Source: Rhizobiales bacterium 64-17
GTDB lineage: Bacteria > Pseudomonadota > Alphaproteobacteria > Rhizobiales > Xanthobacteraceae
Assembly: GCA_001899285.1 (NCBI GenBank)
Contig: MKWA01000005.1
Coordinates: 85,788 to 149,787 of the forward strand
Length of the DNA stretch: 64,000 nt
Direction of reading: 5' to 3'
Part shown: positions 40,361-52,728 of the stretch, piece by piece
How the letters are laid out: every line of letters begins with the position of its first letter
How positions within the stretch are numbered: the first letter of the stretch is position 1
Notes under the pieces: generated by a model
Databases searched by the model: none
What the model was told of the DNA's origin: nothing
The model's input: only the letters and a program-made list of their open reading frames with translations
Made by a program: the position numbers and the translations under genes

Positions 40361-40768
40361 TCAGCGCGCGAAAGCGCGGGAGACTTTCGCCATCACTTCT
40401 TGGGCGCGAACGCGATGCGCCGGGGTGATGTGACCGGCTACCAGCTTGATCGCGCCGGCAAGCACCGCCGCGTCGTCAGCGAAGCCGAGCATCGGCATCA
40501 CGTCGGGGATGCCGTCGAGCGGCATGATGAAGTAGGCGAGCGCCGCGAACAGGACGAGCCGCACATGGTGCGGCGTGTTGCGGTCGAGCGCGCAGTAATA
40601 CGCGGCCACCAGATCCGAGGCGAACGGGATCAGCACCGCGACGCGTTCGAACTTCCGCCAGAAGCCCCCGCGGACGTAAGTCTCGTCCTGTGCGGAACCT
40701 TTGCGGTTTCCGCCCCCGAGACCACGGGCCGCCAGCGCGCGGGCGGCGAAGGTGCGAACGATCGACAT
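40361..40768 (-). CDS. YkvA/DUF1232 family protein
   Basis: AALAYFIMPLDGIPDVMPMLGFADDAAVL motif. Confidence 0.88.
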   Translation of the reverse strand: MSIVRTFAARALAARGLGGGNRKGSAQDETYVRGGFWRKFERVAVLIPFASDLVAAYYCALDRNTPHHVRLVLFAALAYFIMPLDGIPDVMPMLGFADDAAVLAGAIKLVAGHITPAHRVRAQEVMAKVSRAFAR

Positions 40769-40810
40769 GGAGATTCAGATAGGGGGCGTTTGTAGCGACG
40801 CAAGCATCTT

Positions 40811-40962
40811 CCCCTCTCCCGCTTGCGGGAGAGGGTGCCGAGCGAACGCAAGTGAGCGAGGCGGGTGAGGGGTCCGGTGTTTCATCTGACAAAGACCCCT
40901 CACCCGGCTCGTGCTTCGCTTTCGCTCACCACGATCCACCCTCTCCCGTGAACGGGAGAGGG
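40811..40962. repeat. Dispersed nested inverted repeat, second copy
   Basis: CCTCTCCCGCttGCGGGAGAGG ... GGCGGGTGAGGGGTC ... GACCCCTCACCCGGC ... CCCTCTCCCGTgaACGGGAGAGGG. Confidence 0.82.
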
Positions 40963-40988
40963 TTGCACCGACCATGACGCCGCCAAAT

Positions 40989-41282
40989 TTACCCCGTTGC
41001 CAGCCGGTCCATGGCCTCGGCGAGCTTGATGTCGAGATCGGTCAGCCCGCCGGCGTCGTGGGTCGAGAGCGTCACCTCCACCGTCTTGTAGACGTTGAAC
41101 CACTCCGGGTGATGGTTCATCTCCTCCGCCACCTCCGCCACGCGGGTCATGAAGGCGAACGCCTGCCGGAAATCCCGGAACGTGAATTTACGGGTGATGG
41201 CATCCCGGTTCTGGACGGCGGACCAGCCCGAGAGGCGCTCCAGCGCCTGCCGGCGGGCATCGGGGGTCAGTTTGGTGGCCAT
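40989..41282 (-). CDS. 4a-hydroxytetrahydrobiopterin dehydratase
   Basis: ITRKFTFRDFRQAFAFMTRVAEVAEEMNHHPEWFNVYKTVEVTLSTHDAGGLTDLDIKLA. Confidence 0.93.
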   Translation of the reverse strand: MATKLTPDARRQALERLSGWSAVQNRDAITRKFTFRDFRQAFAFMTRVAEVAEEMNHHPEWFNVYKTVEVTLSTHDAGGLTDLDIKLAEAMDRLATG

Positions 41283-41615
41283 GGCAGCATATCCTGCGGT
41301 TTTCGGGAGGGGTGCCAGATTAACGAAGTTCCGCCCGAAAGGCTCCAGACCGGCCCTGTTGTCTGTTGCGCTGCGGCATTTCGAAGCTATATTCCGCGCA
41401 AATTCGCGGGCCCGAGCGGTGTGCGCTGGGAGCCCGCGCTTTGGTTTCTGGTCGCCGTCGGGCCGTTCGCGCCGGGCATCCGGCCGGCTGCCGCCAGACG
41501 ACCCATATGACGTTCACGAGACGACCCGCGCCCGCCGTGTGCCAAGCACCACGCAAAGCACCACGCGACGCATCGTGGTGCGGTCTCGCCAGATGAAGAC
41601 AGCGAAAGAAATCGG

Positions 41616-43451
<1,836 letters not shown>

Positions 43452-43616
43452 GAAAGCCTGATCCTGTTCCAAAGCGGGCCGCCCGACGGCGCGGCCCGCT
43501 AACCGATTCACCGCATTACGCAAATGCGTGCCGGTGTGGCGTGTAATCCACACCCGTTAACTGATCGCTCACCACAGGACTTGAAGCGCGGCACATTGCT
43601 TGCTCATATCCTGCCT

Positions 43617-44126
43617 ATGAGCACCGTCACCATCGAGATCCGCCGCGCCAAACCGACCGATGCGTCGGCCGTGGCCGCGACTCATGACGACGCGTGGCGC
43701 GCCGCCTATCGCGGCATCATCCCCGGCGCCGAACTCGACAAGCTGGTCAACCGCCGCGGTCCGGACTGGTGGGACCAGGCGATTCGCAAGGGCAGCCGCA
43801 TCTCGCTGCTGCAATTCGGCGATCAGGTCGCGGGCTACACCAATTACGGCCGCAACCGCGCGCGCAGCCTCGCCTATGACGGCGAGGTCTACGAGATTTA
43901 TCTGCGGCCGGAATTCCAGGGTCTCGGTTTCGGCCGCCGGCTGTTCTCCGCGGCGCGGCGCGATCTCGCCCAGAGCGGCCTCAAGTCGCTGGTGGTGTGG
44001 GCGCTGTCGGACAACGAACCCGCCGTGTCGTTCTACGGCGCCGTCGGCGGCCGCGCGGTGGCGCGCTCGTCGGAGCGATTCGGCGACAAGACCCTCGACA
44101 AGGTCGCCTACGCCTGGTCGGCGTAA
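43617..44126 (+). CDS. GNAT family N-acetyltransferase
   Basis: IRRAKPTDASAVAATHDDAWRAAYRGIIPGAEL ... IYLRPEFQGLGFGRRLFSAARRDL. Confidence 0.9.
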   Translation: MSTVTIEIRRAKPTDASAVAATHDDAWRAAYRGIIPGAELDKLVNRRGPDWWDQAIRKGSRISLLQFGDQVAGYTNYGRNRARSLAYDGEVYEIYLRPEFQGLGFGRRLFSAARRDLAQSGLKSLVVWALSDNEPAVSFYGAVGGRAVARSSERFGDKTLDKVAYAWSA

Positions 44127-44149
44127 TTCTTTGCACGCAACAGCTGTAA

Positions 44150-44285
44150 GAACCTCATCCTGAGGAGCACGGCGAAGCCGTCGGCGAAGGCGCGCGTCTC
44201 GAAGGATGCAGGCCCCCATGGCGCGACAGTCGGGCTTGCATGGTTCGAGACGCCGCTTCGCGGCTCCTCACCATGAGGATTGATG
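44150..44285. repeat. Dispersed intergenic repeat (CCTCATCCTGAGGAGC ... TTCGAGACGCCGCTTCGCGGCTCCTCACCATGAGG)
   Basis: Inverted repeat family; shorter related copy at about 30297-30343 (TCCTTCGAGACGCGCCTGCGGCGCTCCTCAGGATGAGG). Confidence 0.7.
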
Positions 44286-44320
44286 GGATGCCGCAACGCG
44301 CGGTCGGAAGCGGGCCGCCT

Positions 44321-44773
44321 TCACACGTCGGGCGGCGGCGCTTTGCGGTCGGGCGCCATCGGGCTCATCAGGCCGACGGCGATGCCGTCCGGATCTTCGA
44401 GGATCGCGTAGCGCGCGCCCCAGAACGCATCGAACGGCGCCTGCAGACCGCGATAGCCGGCGCCGGTCATGTCGCGATAGATCGCGTCCACATCGGCCCG
44501 CGACGCCACATGAAAACTGACGACGACGCGGCCACGCAGATCGGTGCGGCCCTTCCACGCGGTATTCCAGATTTGGGCGAAGGCGTCGGAGTCGATCTCG
44601 AAATTCAGCGACGGCGCCGCGCTGTCGCGCGACGCGGTGATGTGATGCGCGCCGCTTCGCGTGCGCCAGACCATATCATCCGGAATTTCCACACCGAGCC
44701 GGCGATAGAATGCCAGCGACGCTTCCATGTCGCCGCTGACGAGATTGACCTGATGCGGGACCGGCCGGTTCAT
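44321..44773 (-). CDS. VOC (glyoxalase/bleomycin resistance) family protein
   Basis: VNLVSGDMEASLAFYRRLGVEIPDDM ... YAILEDPDGIAVGLMSP. Confidence 0.88.
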   Translation of the reverse strand: MNRPVPHQVNLVSGDMEASLAFYRRLGVEIPDDMVWRTRSGAHHITASRDSAAPSLNFEIDSDAFAQIWNTAWKGRTDLRGRVVVSFHVASRADVDAIYRDMTGAGYRGLQAPFDAFWGARYAILEDPDGIAVGLMSPMAPDRKAPPPDV

Positions 44774-44819
44774 GATGCCCTGTTAGTCCGTGGATGCGGC
44801 GCGACTATGGCCGCGCGCC

Positions 44820-45437
44820 CTAGTCCCCCATCGGCCCGCTGAAACCGGGGCCGCGCTTGCCGGACATCACCGGCTTGTCGCTGCCGCATTTGAAATTGCG
44901 CGCGTATTCGTCGGCAATTTTCTGCGCCAGAACGTTGGCGTCGGGATTGGCGCGCGCATCGACGTAGCCGACGCGGCAGACCGCGCCGGGCGCGCGGCCA
45001 TCGCCAAGCCGCGTCACCACCAGCACCTGGCCGGGCACCGTCTTGTCGCCGTCCGCCACCGACGTGCGGAATCGCATGATCGCCGCGAAGGGCGTGAGCT
45101 TGCCGTCCGCGCCGCGCACGGAGCGCCATTCGATGGCCGTGCCCTCGCCGTTGAACGACGCCAGCGTTTCCCTGGCAGCCGGTTCGTTCTTCGCGTTACG
45201 CCCGAAGCTGACATAAAAGCGCATGTCGCCGGAGGTCGCGTAAATCGGAATTCCCTGAAAGCCGGAGCAGCGCCATGCGCCGTAGTCTTCCTCGGCCTTT
45301 CCGGGGGTATAACGGCACTTGTCGATGTCGAATTTGGTGACGCTGCTGACCACGGTTTGCGCCATGGCGGGTGCGATCCAAAATGCCCCGCCGACCGCGA
45401 CAATGGCCGCAAACGTGATCCCCAAAGTCCGGGTCAT
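44820..45437 (-). CDS. Conserved hypothetical secreted protein
   Basis: Signal peptide MTRTLGITFAAIVAVGGAFWIAPAMAQ; ATG 45437. Confidence 0.65.
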   Translation of the reverse strand: MTRTLGITFAAIVAVGGAFWIAPAMAQTVVSSVTKFDIDKCRYTPGKAEEDYGAWRCSGFQGIPIYATSGDMRFYVSFGRNAKNEPAARETLASFNGEGTAIEWRSVRGADGKLTPFAAIMRFRTSVADGDKTVPGQVLVVTRLGDGRAPGAVCRVGYVDARANPDANVLAQKIADEYARNFKCGSDKPVMSGKRGPGFSGPMGD

Positions 45438-45502
45438 GGCATTCCTCCGCCGCAGGGCGCACCCAATCATACCCGTTTCGTCGGGCTGGCGCGGCGAAAG
45501 GT

Positions 45503-46381
45503 TCAGAGCGCGGGGGCAGACAAGCCGCGCTGGGCGCAGGCGGCGCGCACCGTATTCGCCAGCAGGCAGGCGATGGTCATCGGCCCGACCCCGCCCGGCA
45601 CCGGCGTGATCGCGCCCGCCACCGCCGCCGCGCCGGCATCGACATCGCCGACCACGCGGCTTTTGCCGTCGGCGCCGGCGATGCGGTTGATGCCGACATC
45701 GATGACGATGGCGCCCGGCTTGATCCAGTCCGCCTTGACGTAATTCGGCCGGCCGATCGCCGCCACCAGCAGATCCGCCTGCCGCGTCAACGCCGGCAGA
45801 TCGGCGGTGCGCGAATGGGCGATGGTAACGGTGGCATCCTCCGCCAACAGCAGTTGCGCCACCGGCTTGCCGACGATACCGGAGCGGCCGATCACCAGCG
45901 CGTTGAGACCGGCGAGCGACGGCCGCGCGGTCTTCGCCAGAATCACGCAACCGAGCGGCGTGCACGGCACCAGCCCCGGCAGGCCACGCGCCAGCCGTCC
46001 GGCATTGAGCGGATGGAAACCGTCCACGTCCTTCGCCGGATCGATCGCCTCGATCACCTTGTGCGGGTCGATCTGCGCCGGTAGCGGCAGTTGCACCAGA
46101 ATGCCGCTGACATCGGCGTCCTGATTGAGCTTGCGCACCAAAGCGAGCACATCGGCTTCGCTGGCATCGGCCGGCAGCTTGTGATCGAACGCGCGCATGC
46201 CGGCTTCCATCACCGCGCGGCTCTTGCTGCGCACATAGATTTCGCTCGCCGGATCGGCGCCGACCAAAACAACCGCGAGGCCGGGCCGCACGCTCTGCTC
46301 ATCGAGCACGCGCACCGTCGCCGCGACGCGCGCGCGCAGATCAGCCGCGATGCTTTTTCCGTCGATGATGCGCGCGCTCAT
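45503..46381 (-). CDS. folD: Bifunctional methylenetetrahydrofolate dehydrogenase/cyclohydrolase
   Basis: [24 protein letters not shown] ... [35 protein letters not shown] ... [17 protein letters not shown]. Confidence 0.96.
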   Translation of the reverse strand: MSARIIDGKSIAADLRARVAATVRVLDEQSVRPGLAVVLVGADPASEIYVRSKSRAVMEAGMRAFDHKLPADASEADVLALVRKLNQDADVSGILVQLPLPAQIDPHKVIEAIDPAKDVDGFHPLNAGRLARGLPGLVPCTPLGCVILAKTARPSLAGLNALVIGRSGIVGKPVAQLLLAEDATVTIAHSRTADLPALTRQADLLVAAIGRPNYVKADWIKPGAIVIDVGINRIAGADGKSRVVGDVDAGAAAVAGAITPVPGGVGPMTIACLLANTVRAACAQRGLSAPAL

Positions 46382-46391
46382 GGTGAGGATC

Positions 46392-46715
46392 TCAGGGTGA
46401 AGCGATGTTGCGCGAGAGCACGGCAATCAGGACTTCCGGGTCGCCGGCAATGGCGAGGCGCTTGATACGGGCGGCCGGCCCGGCAATCAAGCCGATGCTG
46501 CTTTTCGGCACATCAGCAACCTTGGCCAGCAGCGCGACCAGCGCAGCATTGGCCTCGCCCTCGGTTGGCGCGGCCCGCACCCGCGCCTTGAGCACCGCCT
46601 GCCCGTCGGAAAGCGTCGCGATACCGTCGAGCGCATCGCGACCGCCGCGCGGCGTGAGCCGCACGGTGACGACAACGCCGGTGCTGGTCGCCGACCACGG
46701 CTGCGCCGGGATCAT
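46392..46715 (-). CDS. DUF167 (YggU) family protein
   Basis: [17 protein letters not shown] ... [33 protein letters not shown]. Confidence 0.88.
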   Translation of the reverse strand: MIPAQPWSATSTGVVVTVRLTPRGGRDALDGIATLSDGQAVLKARVRAAPTEGEANAALVALLAKVADVPKSSIGLIAGPAARIKRLAIAGDPEVLIAVLSRNIASP

Positions 46716-46719
46716 GCGC

Positions 46720-47010
46720 TCAGAACACGTTGGGATAGATGTAGCGGGCGATCACGCTCTGCAGGAAGAAGATGATCAGGATCAGGATCACCGGCGAGAC
46801 GTCGATGCCGCCGAGATTGGGCAGCAAATTGCGGATCGGCCGCAGCACCGGTTCGGTGATCCGATAGAGGAAGTCGCCGACCATCGCCACGAAGGTGTTG
46901 CGGGTATTGACCACGTTGAAGGCGATCAGCCACGACAGGATCGCCGCGGCGATCAGCAGCCAGACATAGAGCTGGAGCACCAGCAGGATGACATCGAGGA
47001 TCGAGCGCAT
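46720..47010 (-). CDS. YggT family membrane protein
   Basis: MRSILDVILLVLQLYVWLLIAAAILSWLIAF ... RITEPVLRPIRNLLPNLGGIDVSPVILILIIFFLQ. Confidence 0.92.
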   Translation of the reverse strand: MRSILDVILLVLQLYVWLLIAAAILSWLIAFNVVNTRNTFVAMVGDFLYRITEPVLRPIRNLLPNLGGIDVSPVILILIIFFLQSVIARYIYPNVF

Positions 47011-47282
47011 GATCGGACGGTTTGCCTTGCTTTTGGGCTTGCTTGGTTTGCGTACTTGGTTCGCTTGCCTTGCGTGATGACGTGCATCAGGCCGACGGGC
47101 CGGGCGGCCCGGAACTGGCCGGATATGCGGGCGAACCGTAGCGGGAAGCCCCCGCCGGAACAAGCAACCCGTCGTCGCGGCCGACCCGACGTGGCCGGCC
47201 GAATGGCCATCCTTGACAGCCCTACCCCCAACGCCTTACACCCCCGCCACTCGTGCCGGTCGCGACCATCCGGCACATCGGC

Positions 47283-47358
<76 letters not shown>

Positions 47359-47418
47359 ACTTCCTTCCCAGATTTTCCCGTTCCAGCCGCCGCGATTGAT
47401 GCCGCCTGACGGCGGCCC

Positions 47419-48945
47419 TCACCGCCGTGCCGTGCGGCCCTCGCGGCCAGTGAGCGCCGTGACCGGGATTTCGATCGTGCAGCGCAGCCCCTCGGGCGCG
47501 TAGTCGAGTTTCGCATTGCCGCCCAGTTCGGAGGCGATGCTGCCCTCGATCAGGCTCGAGCCGAAGCCGCGCCGCGACGGCACCGTCACCGGCGGCCCGC
47601 CCTGCTCCACCCATTCGATCCGCACATGCGCCGGCCGCGCCGCCCGCGCCTTGTGCTCCTCCCAGTTCAGCTCCAGCCGGCCGGACGAGGTCGACAACGC
47701 GCCGTATTTGGCGGCGTTGGTAGTGAGTTCATGGAACGCCATCGCCAGCGTCAGCGCCGCGCGCGGCCGCAGCGTGATGTCCGCGCCGCGCAGCAACGCG
47801 CGGCCGCTGCCGCCCGGCACGTAAGGCGCGAGCGAGCCCGAGACGATGTCGCGCAGCCCGGCATGCGCCCAGTGTTCGCGCGTGAGCTGATCATGCGCCT
47901 TCGACAGCGCGATCAGCCGCCCTTCGAACCGCTCGCGGAACGCGGCCGGCGACTGGACGCCGCGCGCCGATTGCGACGCCAGCGACTGCACCGTCGCCAG
48001 CGTGTTCTTGACGCGATGATTAAGCTCGTCGACCAGAAGCTTCTGCCGCTGCTCGGCGAGCTTGCGCGCGGTGATGTCCTGCACCACGCGCACCGCATAG
48101 AGAAACCGGCCGTCGGCGTCGCGCACCGACTGCGAGCGCACCGACATCCAGATGACACGGCCGTCGCGGCGGGTGAAGCGCTTCTCGACCGAATAGAAAT
48201 CGATCTCGCCGGCGGCCTGACGCGTCCAGGCATCACGATCGGGATCGATGTCGTCCTTGAAGGTGTGGCGGAACAGGCGGTTGTTCAGGAGATCGTCGCG
48301 CTTGTAGCCGGTGATGTCGCAGATCGTCTCATTGACGCGGATGAAGCAGCCGTCCGCGTCCACCTCGGAGATGCCGATGGCGGCATGCTCGTAGGTCGCC
48401 GCCATGCGCTGCTGTTCCTCGCGCAACGCCCGGCGCGAGGCCCGCAGATTTTCCTCCACCGCCTTGCGCTCGGTGATGTCAAGAAAGCAGTTCACCGCGC
48501 CGATGACCTGCCCGCTTTCGTTCTTCAGCGGATCGATGTTGAGCCACAGCGTCACGCGGCTGCCGTCCCACCGCTCGACGATCAATTCCTTGTCGCGCAC
48601 CGGCGCGCCGGTCACCAGCACCTGCTGCAGCATCGAATGCGGCAGCGGTTCGCCGTCCAGCTCGAGGAATTTGCAGCCGGCAACAAAGTCGCTGTGCGGC
48701 TCGCCGCGTTGCGGGGTGCGTCCCCAGATCGTCACCGCATGGCGGTTGAATTGCAGGATGTGCCCGTCGGCATCGCAGATGACGGCGGCGATCGGCAGCA
48801 GATCGAGAAAGCCATCGGATGCTTGCAGCGCTTCAGCGATAAACGACGACGGACGACGCCCGTTTCCGCCCTCTGCCTGCTTCACTCCAGCGCCTCCGCG
48901 TCCACGGACACGGGTTCCACGACACGGCCCGATCCACGGCGGCAA
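47419..48945 (-). CDS. PAS-domain sensor histidine kinase, HWE family
   Basis: Two or more PAS segments; VDELNHRVKNTLATVQSLASQSARG HWE/HisKA_2-type H-box; ATPase region FHELTTNAAKYGALS. Exact start uncertain. Confidence 0.88.
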   Translation of the reverse strand: MPPWIGPCRGTRVRGRGGAGVKQAEGGNGRRPSSFIAEALQASDGFLDLLPIAAVICDADGHILQFNRHAVTIWGRTPQRGEPHSDFVAGCKFLELDGEPLPHSMLQQVLVTGAPVRDKELIVERWDGSRVTLWLNIDPLKNESGQVIGAVNCFLDITERKAVEENLRASRRALREEQQRMAATYEHAAIGISEVDADGCFIRVNETICDITGYKRDDLLNNRLFRHTFKDDIDPDRDAWTRQAAGEIDFYSVEKRFTRRDGRVIWMSVRSQSVRDADGRFLYAVRVVQDITARKLAEQRQKLLVDELNHRVKNTLATVQSLASQSARGVQSPAAFRERFEGRLIALSKAHDQLTREHWAHAGLRDIVSGSLAPYVPGGSGRALLRGADITLRPRAALTLAMAFHELTTNAAKYGALSTSSGRLELNWEEHKARAARPAHVRIEWVEQGGPPVTVPSRRGFGSSLIEGSIASELGGNAKLDYAPEGLRCTIEIPVTALTGREGRTARR

Positions 48946-49016
48946 GTATTACCGTCGCCGGCAAATCTCACAAGACAAACGACCCAGAAGCCGCGTCAAC
49001 ACAGTCAGGTCAGACC

Positions 49017-49757
49017 CTAGGCGGAACCGGCGACGCCCTTGACGTCCGGCTGTGCGCCGGCGTCATGACCCGGCAGCTCGATCCAGCGGTGGAGAAACGC
49101 CATCAGCCAGTTGCGGAACGCGAGATCATAGACCGGCCGGTCGGCGAAATGCGCCGCGCGCGGCTTGGCGTTGGGCAACTCAAAGCGATGCGCGCCGCGG
49201 ACGGTCCAGCGGCACATCATCGCGTGCGTCACCTCCGGATGGAACTGGAGCGCGTAGCCTGTGCCGTAACGAAACGCCTGCACCGAGAACGTGTCGCCTT
49301 CCGCCAGCAGCGTCGCGCCGGCGGGCAGCGCGAAACCCTCGCGATGCCACTGATAGACATGATCCGGCCAGACGTCGCAGACCGCGAGGCCATCGGCGGT
49401 GGGGCGGATCGGGTAATAGCCGACCTCGGCGTGACCGTCCGGATGCGGCGACACCGGGGCGCCGAGGTGCCGCGCCATCATCTGCGCACCGAGGCAGATG
49501 CCGAGGAACGGCTTGTTGTCGCGCAGCGGCACGCCGACGAAATCGATCTCGCGCTTGACGAATTCTTCGGTGTCGTTGGCGCTCTGCGGCCCGCCGAAGA
49601 TCACCGCCGCGGCGTGCTCCCGCATGGTCGCGGGCAAGGCATCGCCCAGTGCCGGCCGGCGCACATCGAGCGGAAAACCCATGCGCATCAGCGCCTGCCC
49701 GACCCGGCCGGGCGAGGAATTCTGCTGATGCAGAACGAGGAGAACGGGTTGCTTCAT
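49017..49757 (-). CDS. Class I glutamine amidotransferase-like protein (GMP synthase-like)
   Basis: IFGGPQSAND ... FLGICLGAQMMARHLG ... LQFHPEVTH catalytic Cys/His/Glu. Confidence 0.9.
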   Translation of the reverse strand: MKQPVLLVLHQQNSSPGRVGQALMRMGFPLDVRRPALGDALPATMREHAAAVIFGGPQSANDTEEFVKREIDFVGVPLRDNKPFLGICLGAQMMARHLGAPVSPHPDGHAEVGYYPIRPTADGLAVCDVWPDHVYQWHREGFALPAGATLLAEGDTFSVQAFRYGTGYALQFHPEVTHAMMCRWTVRGAHRFELPNAKPRAAHFADRPVYDLAFRNWLMAFLHRWIELPGHDAGAQPDVKGVAGSA

Positions 49758-49885
49758 CATCAAATCGCGGCGCCGAATCGCAGCCTGCCGCGTCACCACG
49801 GCGCTTTATTGGTAATCGCTCGTGGCAGCTTTGCAACCGCGTTGGCGGCCCTCTGCCATGAAGCGGAAGCGGAGCCGCCCGCGTC

Positions 49886-50689
49886 TCAGTCGAGGTTCTG
49901 TCGCCCCCGGCGGCGGGCCTGCCGCGCTCCGACGATGCCGAGCAGAACGGCGTTGGGAACAAGCGACATGACGAATACCACGGCTTTCATCACCAAACCG
50001 GGAATGGCCCGCCGTCGCCCCGCCATCAGCGCGCGATAGCCGTCGGCCGCGACGATTTCGGCCGGCACCGACATGAGGCCCGGCGCGATATTGCCCTTGA
50101 TGCCGGCTCGCGCCGCAAATTCGGTCGCGACCGGGCCGGGGCACAGCGCGGTGACGCGCACGCCGAACGGCTTCAGTTCCGCCGACAGCGCCTCGCTGAA
50201 CGACAGCACATAGGCCTTGCTGGCGTAATAGACCGCCATGCCCGGACCCGGCACAAAGGCGGCGACCGACGCGACATTGAGGATGCCGCCGCGATGCCGC
50301 GCGATGATTTCGGCAAAGCGCAGCGACAGTTCGGTCAGCACCCGCACGTTGAGATCGATCATCGCGAGTTGCTCGTCGCGCGACAGCCGCACCGCGGTGC
50401 CGACCAGACCGAAGCCGGCATTGTTGACGAGATATTGCGGCTCGACGCCTTCCTGTTGCAGCGTCTGCGCCAGTTGCTCCACCGCCCCCGGCGCCAGCAG
50501 ATCGCAGGTGACGACCAGCGGCGGCGGCGCGCCGCTCGCGGCAATCTCCGCCGCCAGCGTTTCCAGCCGCTCGGTACGCCGCGCCAGCAGAACGAGCGCG
50601 TGGCCGTGCCGGGCAAACACCCGCGCCAGTTCGGCGCCGATGCCGGCGGACGCGCCGGTGATGACGGTGACCGGACGCGGCGCCGTCAT
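49886..50689 (-). CDS. SDR family oxidoreductase
   Basis: VTVITGASAGIGAELARVFARHGHALVLLARR ... YYASKAYVLSFSEAL. Confidence 0.93.
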   Translation of the reverse strand: MTAPRPVTVITGASAGIGAELARVFARHGHALVLLARRTERLETLAAEIAASGAPPPLVVTCDLLAPGAVEQLAQTLQQEGVEPQYLVNNAGFGLVGTAVRLSRDEQLAMIDLNVRVLTELSLRFAEIIARHRGGILNVASVAAFVPGPGMAVYYASKAYVLSFSEALSAELKPFGVRVTALCPGPVATEFAARAGIKGNIAPGLMSVPAEIVAADGYRALMAGRRRAIPGLVMKAVVFVMSLVPNAVLLGIVGARQARRRGRQNLD

Positions 50690-51162
50690 GAATTGTCTCC
50701 ACCGATATCGCCGGCGCGTGCCTGCGCCTGCTGGCGCAGCGCGATGCGCGTCTCCCGCGAGACGCCGAGCAGGTCGGCAGCGCGCCAGATCAGATTGCTT
50801 TCAAACTCGGTCGCCCGGCCATCGGCGAACACCACGTCCCACATCGACGCCACCAGCCGCTCACGATCGGCAGCGTCGAGCACGCGATTGAGCCGCGCGG
50901 TGAAGCCGTAGAGATCGATCGCCTCGCGCTCAACGGCGGAGGCTTCGTCGATCAGCGCGTCGATGCTCGCATCGTCGAGGGAAAAGCGACGGCGCAGGAT
51001 ATCGCGCAGCGTCTCGCGCTCGGCGGTCGAGAACACGCCGTCGATACCGCCGATATGGATCAGCAGCGCGGCGGCAGCGACGCGGAAATCGTCCGGTGCG
51101 AACCGCGGCGGCGATCCACTGTCGGACAGGGTGCTCATCAGGTTTTTCAGGGCGGCCAGCAT
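50686..51162 (-). CDS. TerB-like family protein
   Basis: LLIHIGGIDGVFSTAERETLRDILRRRFSLDD ... MWDVVFADGRATEFESNLIWRAADLLGVS; 4-nt overlap with SDR gene. Confidence 0.85.
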   Translation of the reverse strand: MLAALKNLMSTLSDSGSPPRFAPDDFRVAAAALLIHIGGIDGVFSTAERETLRDILRRRFSLDDASIDALIDEASAVEREAIDLYGFTARLNRVLDAADRERLVASMWDVVFADGRATEFESNLIWRAADLLGVSRETRIALRQQAQARAGDIGGDNS

Positions 51163-51217
51163 GGACCCGTTCTAGAGCATGAGGTGGAAAGGGGAAACCC
51201 GTGCGTGTCAGCGCGCG

Positions 51218-52513
51218 TCATCGCGCATCTTGCGGCGCGGTATCCGCCGGCAGGGTGAGCCGGATCAGCGCGGCGACGATCAGCGTCAGCGCGCCGACGG
51301 CGGCAAACAGCATGGCGATGGTGATGCCGAGGCTCTGCAGCAGCGCGACCAGCACCGTCGCGCCGGTCATGAAGGCCGCATTGAGGATATTGACCGCCGC
51401 CACCGTGCGCGCGCGGAAATTGGCGCCGGCCCAGGCCTGCACAGCGGCGAACACCGGCACGATGTAAAGGCCGCCGCCGATGGCGATGCCGGCGAGATCG
51501 AGCGCGACGCGCAGACCGCGCGCGGTGCCGAGCAGTTCGCCGGGCGACAAAGCGCCTCCGGCCGCATCAACGCCCCACAGCGCGAGGCCGAGATCGAATG
51601 CCGCGAGGCCGAGCACCACGGCGCCGGCGATGGTGATGCCGAGCACGATGCGGCCGCGCGCGAGGATCGCCGCCAGTGCCGAGCCGCAGCCGACCGCGAC
51701 CGAGAACAGCGCGAGATAGACCGTCACCGCATGTTCGTCGCCGCCGAGCCGCGCCTTGATCAGCGGCGGCAGCAACGAGAGCGTGACGATACCTGCGAGC
51801 CAGAACCAGCTCGTCACCAGCGCGCCCCACCACAACCGGCCGTCGCCGCGCAACTGCCGCAGCAGCGTGCCGGTGGAGGAAAAGATGTTGCGCGCAATCA
51901 GAAGATCCGGCGCGGATTCCCGCGTCGCCGGAATGAACAGGCTCGACAGCCAGCAGGCGAGCGCGAACAGCGCAATGATCAGCGCGATCACGACCGCACC
52001 GGCGACCGCGGCGAAATAGCCGGCGGCGATGGTACCGGTGAGGATGGCGATGAAGGTCGCGCCCTCGACCAGCGCGTTCGCCGACGGCAGCGCCGACGAC
52101 GGCAGATGATCCGGCAGGATGCCGTATTTGATCGGGCCGAACAGCGCGGCGATGACGCCGAAACCGAACAGCGCGGCGAACAGAACCGGCAACGATGCCA
52201 GCAAAAACCCGGCAATGGCGACGAAGGCGATGGCGATCTCGCCGAGCTTGAGCCGCTGCGCCACCCGCGCCTTGTCGTAACGATCCGCCAGTTCGCCGCC
52301 GAGTGCCGACAAGACGAAATACGGAAAGATGAAGATCGCACCGGCGAGCGTGATCAGCACCTCGCCCTGGGTATGCGACATGGACGCATCGCCGATGCGG
52401 AACAGGATCAGAAAGACCAGCGCGGTCTTGAGGAAATTGTCGTTGAAGGCGGAAAAGAACTGGCACCAGAACAGCGGCGCGAAACGGCGCGAGAGCAGCA
52501 GATTCACGGTCAC
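51218..52513 (-). CDS. MFS transporter (LplT-like lysophospholipid transporter family)
   Basis: RRFAPLFWCQFFSAFNDNFLKTALVFLILFR ... LGGELADRYDKARVAQRLKLGEIAIA. Confidence 0.85.
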   Translation of the reverse strand: MTVNLLLSRRFAPLFWCQFFSAFNDNFLKTALVFLILFRIGDASMSHTQGEVLITLAGAIFIFPYFVLSALGGELADRYDKARVAQRLKLGEIAIAFVAIAGFLLASLPVLFAALFGFGVIAALFGPIKYGILPDHLPSSALPSANALVEGATFIAILTGTIAAGYFAAVAGAVVIALIIALFALACWLSSLFIPATRESAPDLLIARNIFSSTGTLLRQLRGDGRLWWGALVTSWFWLAGIVTLSLLPPLIKARLGGDEHAVTVYLALFSVAVGCGSALAAILARGRIVLGITIAGAVVLGLAAFDLGLALWGVDAAGGALSPGELLGTARGLRVALDLAGIAIGGGLYIVPVFAAVQAWAGANFRARTVAAVNILNAAFMTGATVLVALLQSLGITIAMLFAAVGALTLIVAALIRLTLPADTAPQDAR

Positions 52514-52604
52514 TCGTCTCCGGCTTGGTTAGGCAAGTTCTCGATCATGCAAGCGGGCGTCGTCTGCGCGGCGACGACGATGACCGGAACAAGATGACCG
52601 TAAC

Positions 52605-52630
52605 AAAAAGGGGCGGTGGAAACCGCCCCT
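52605..52630 (-). terminator. Rho-independent terminator (minus strand)
   Basis: Minus-strand AGGGGCGGTttccACCGCCCCTTTTTG. Confidence 0.78.
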
Positions 52631-52728
52631 CACGCACACCCGACACAGCTTTTACGCAAACGCTACGCTCTCACGCAACCCACATGGTTTTTTTTGAAAA
52701 AGGTTCGCCGTCCGATCAGAACCACCGG

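Noticed and set aside
51179-52597. 472-aa plus-strand ORF opposite MFS transporter
   Set aside because: Glu/Arg/Gln-rich antisense artefact.
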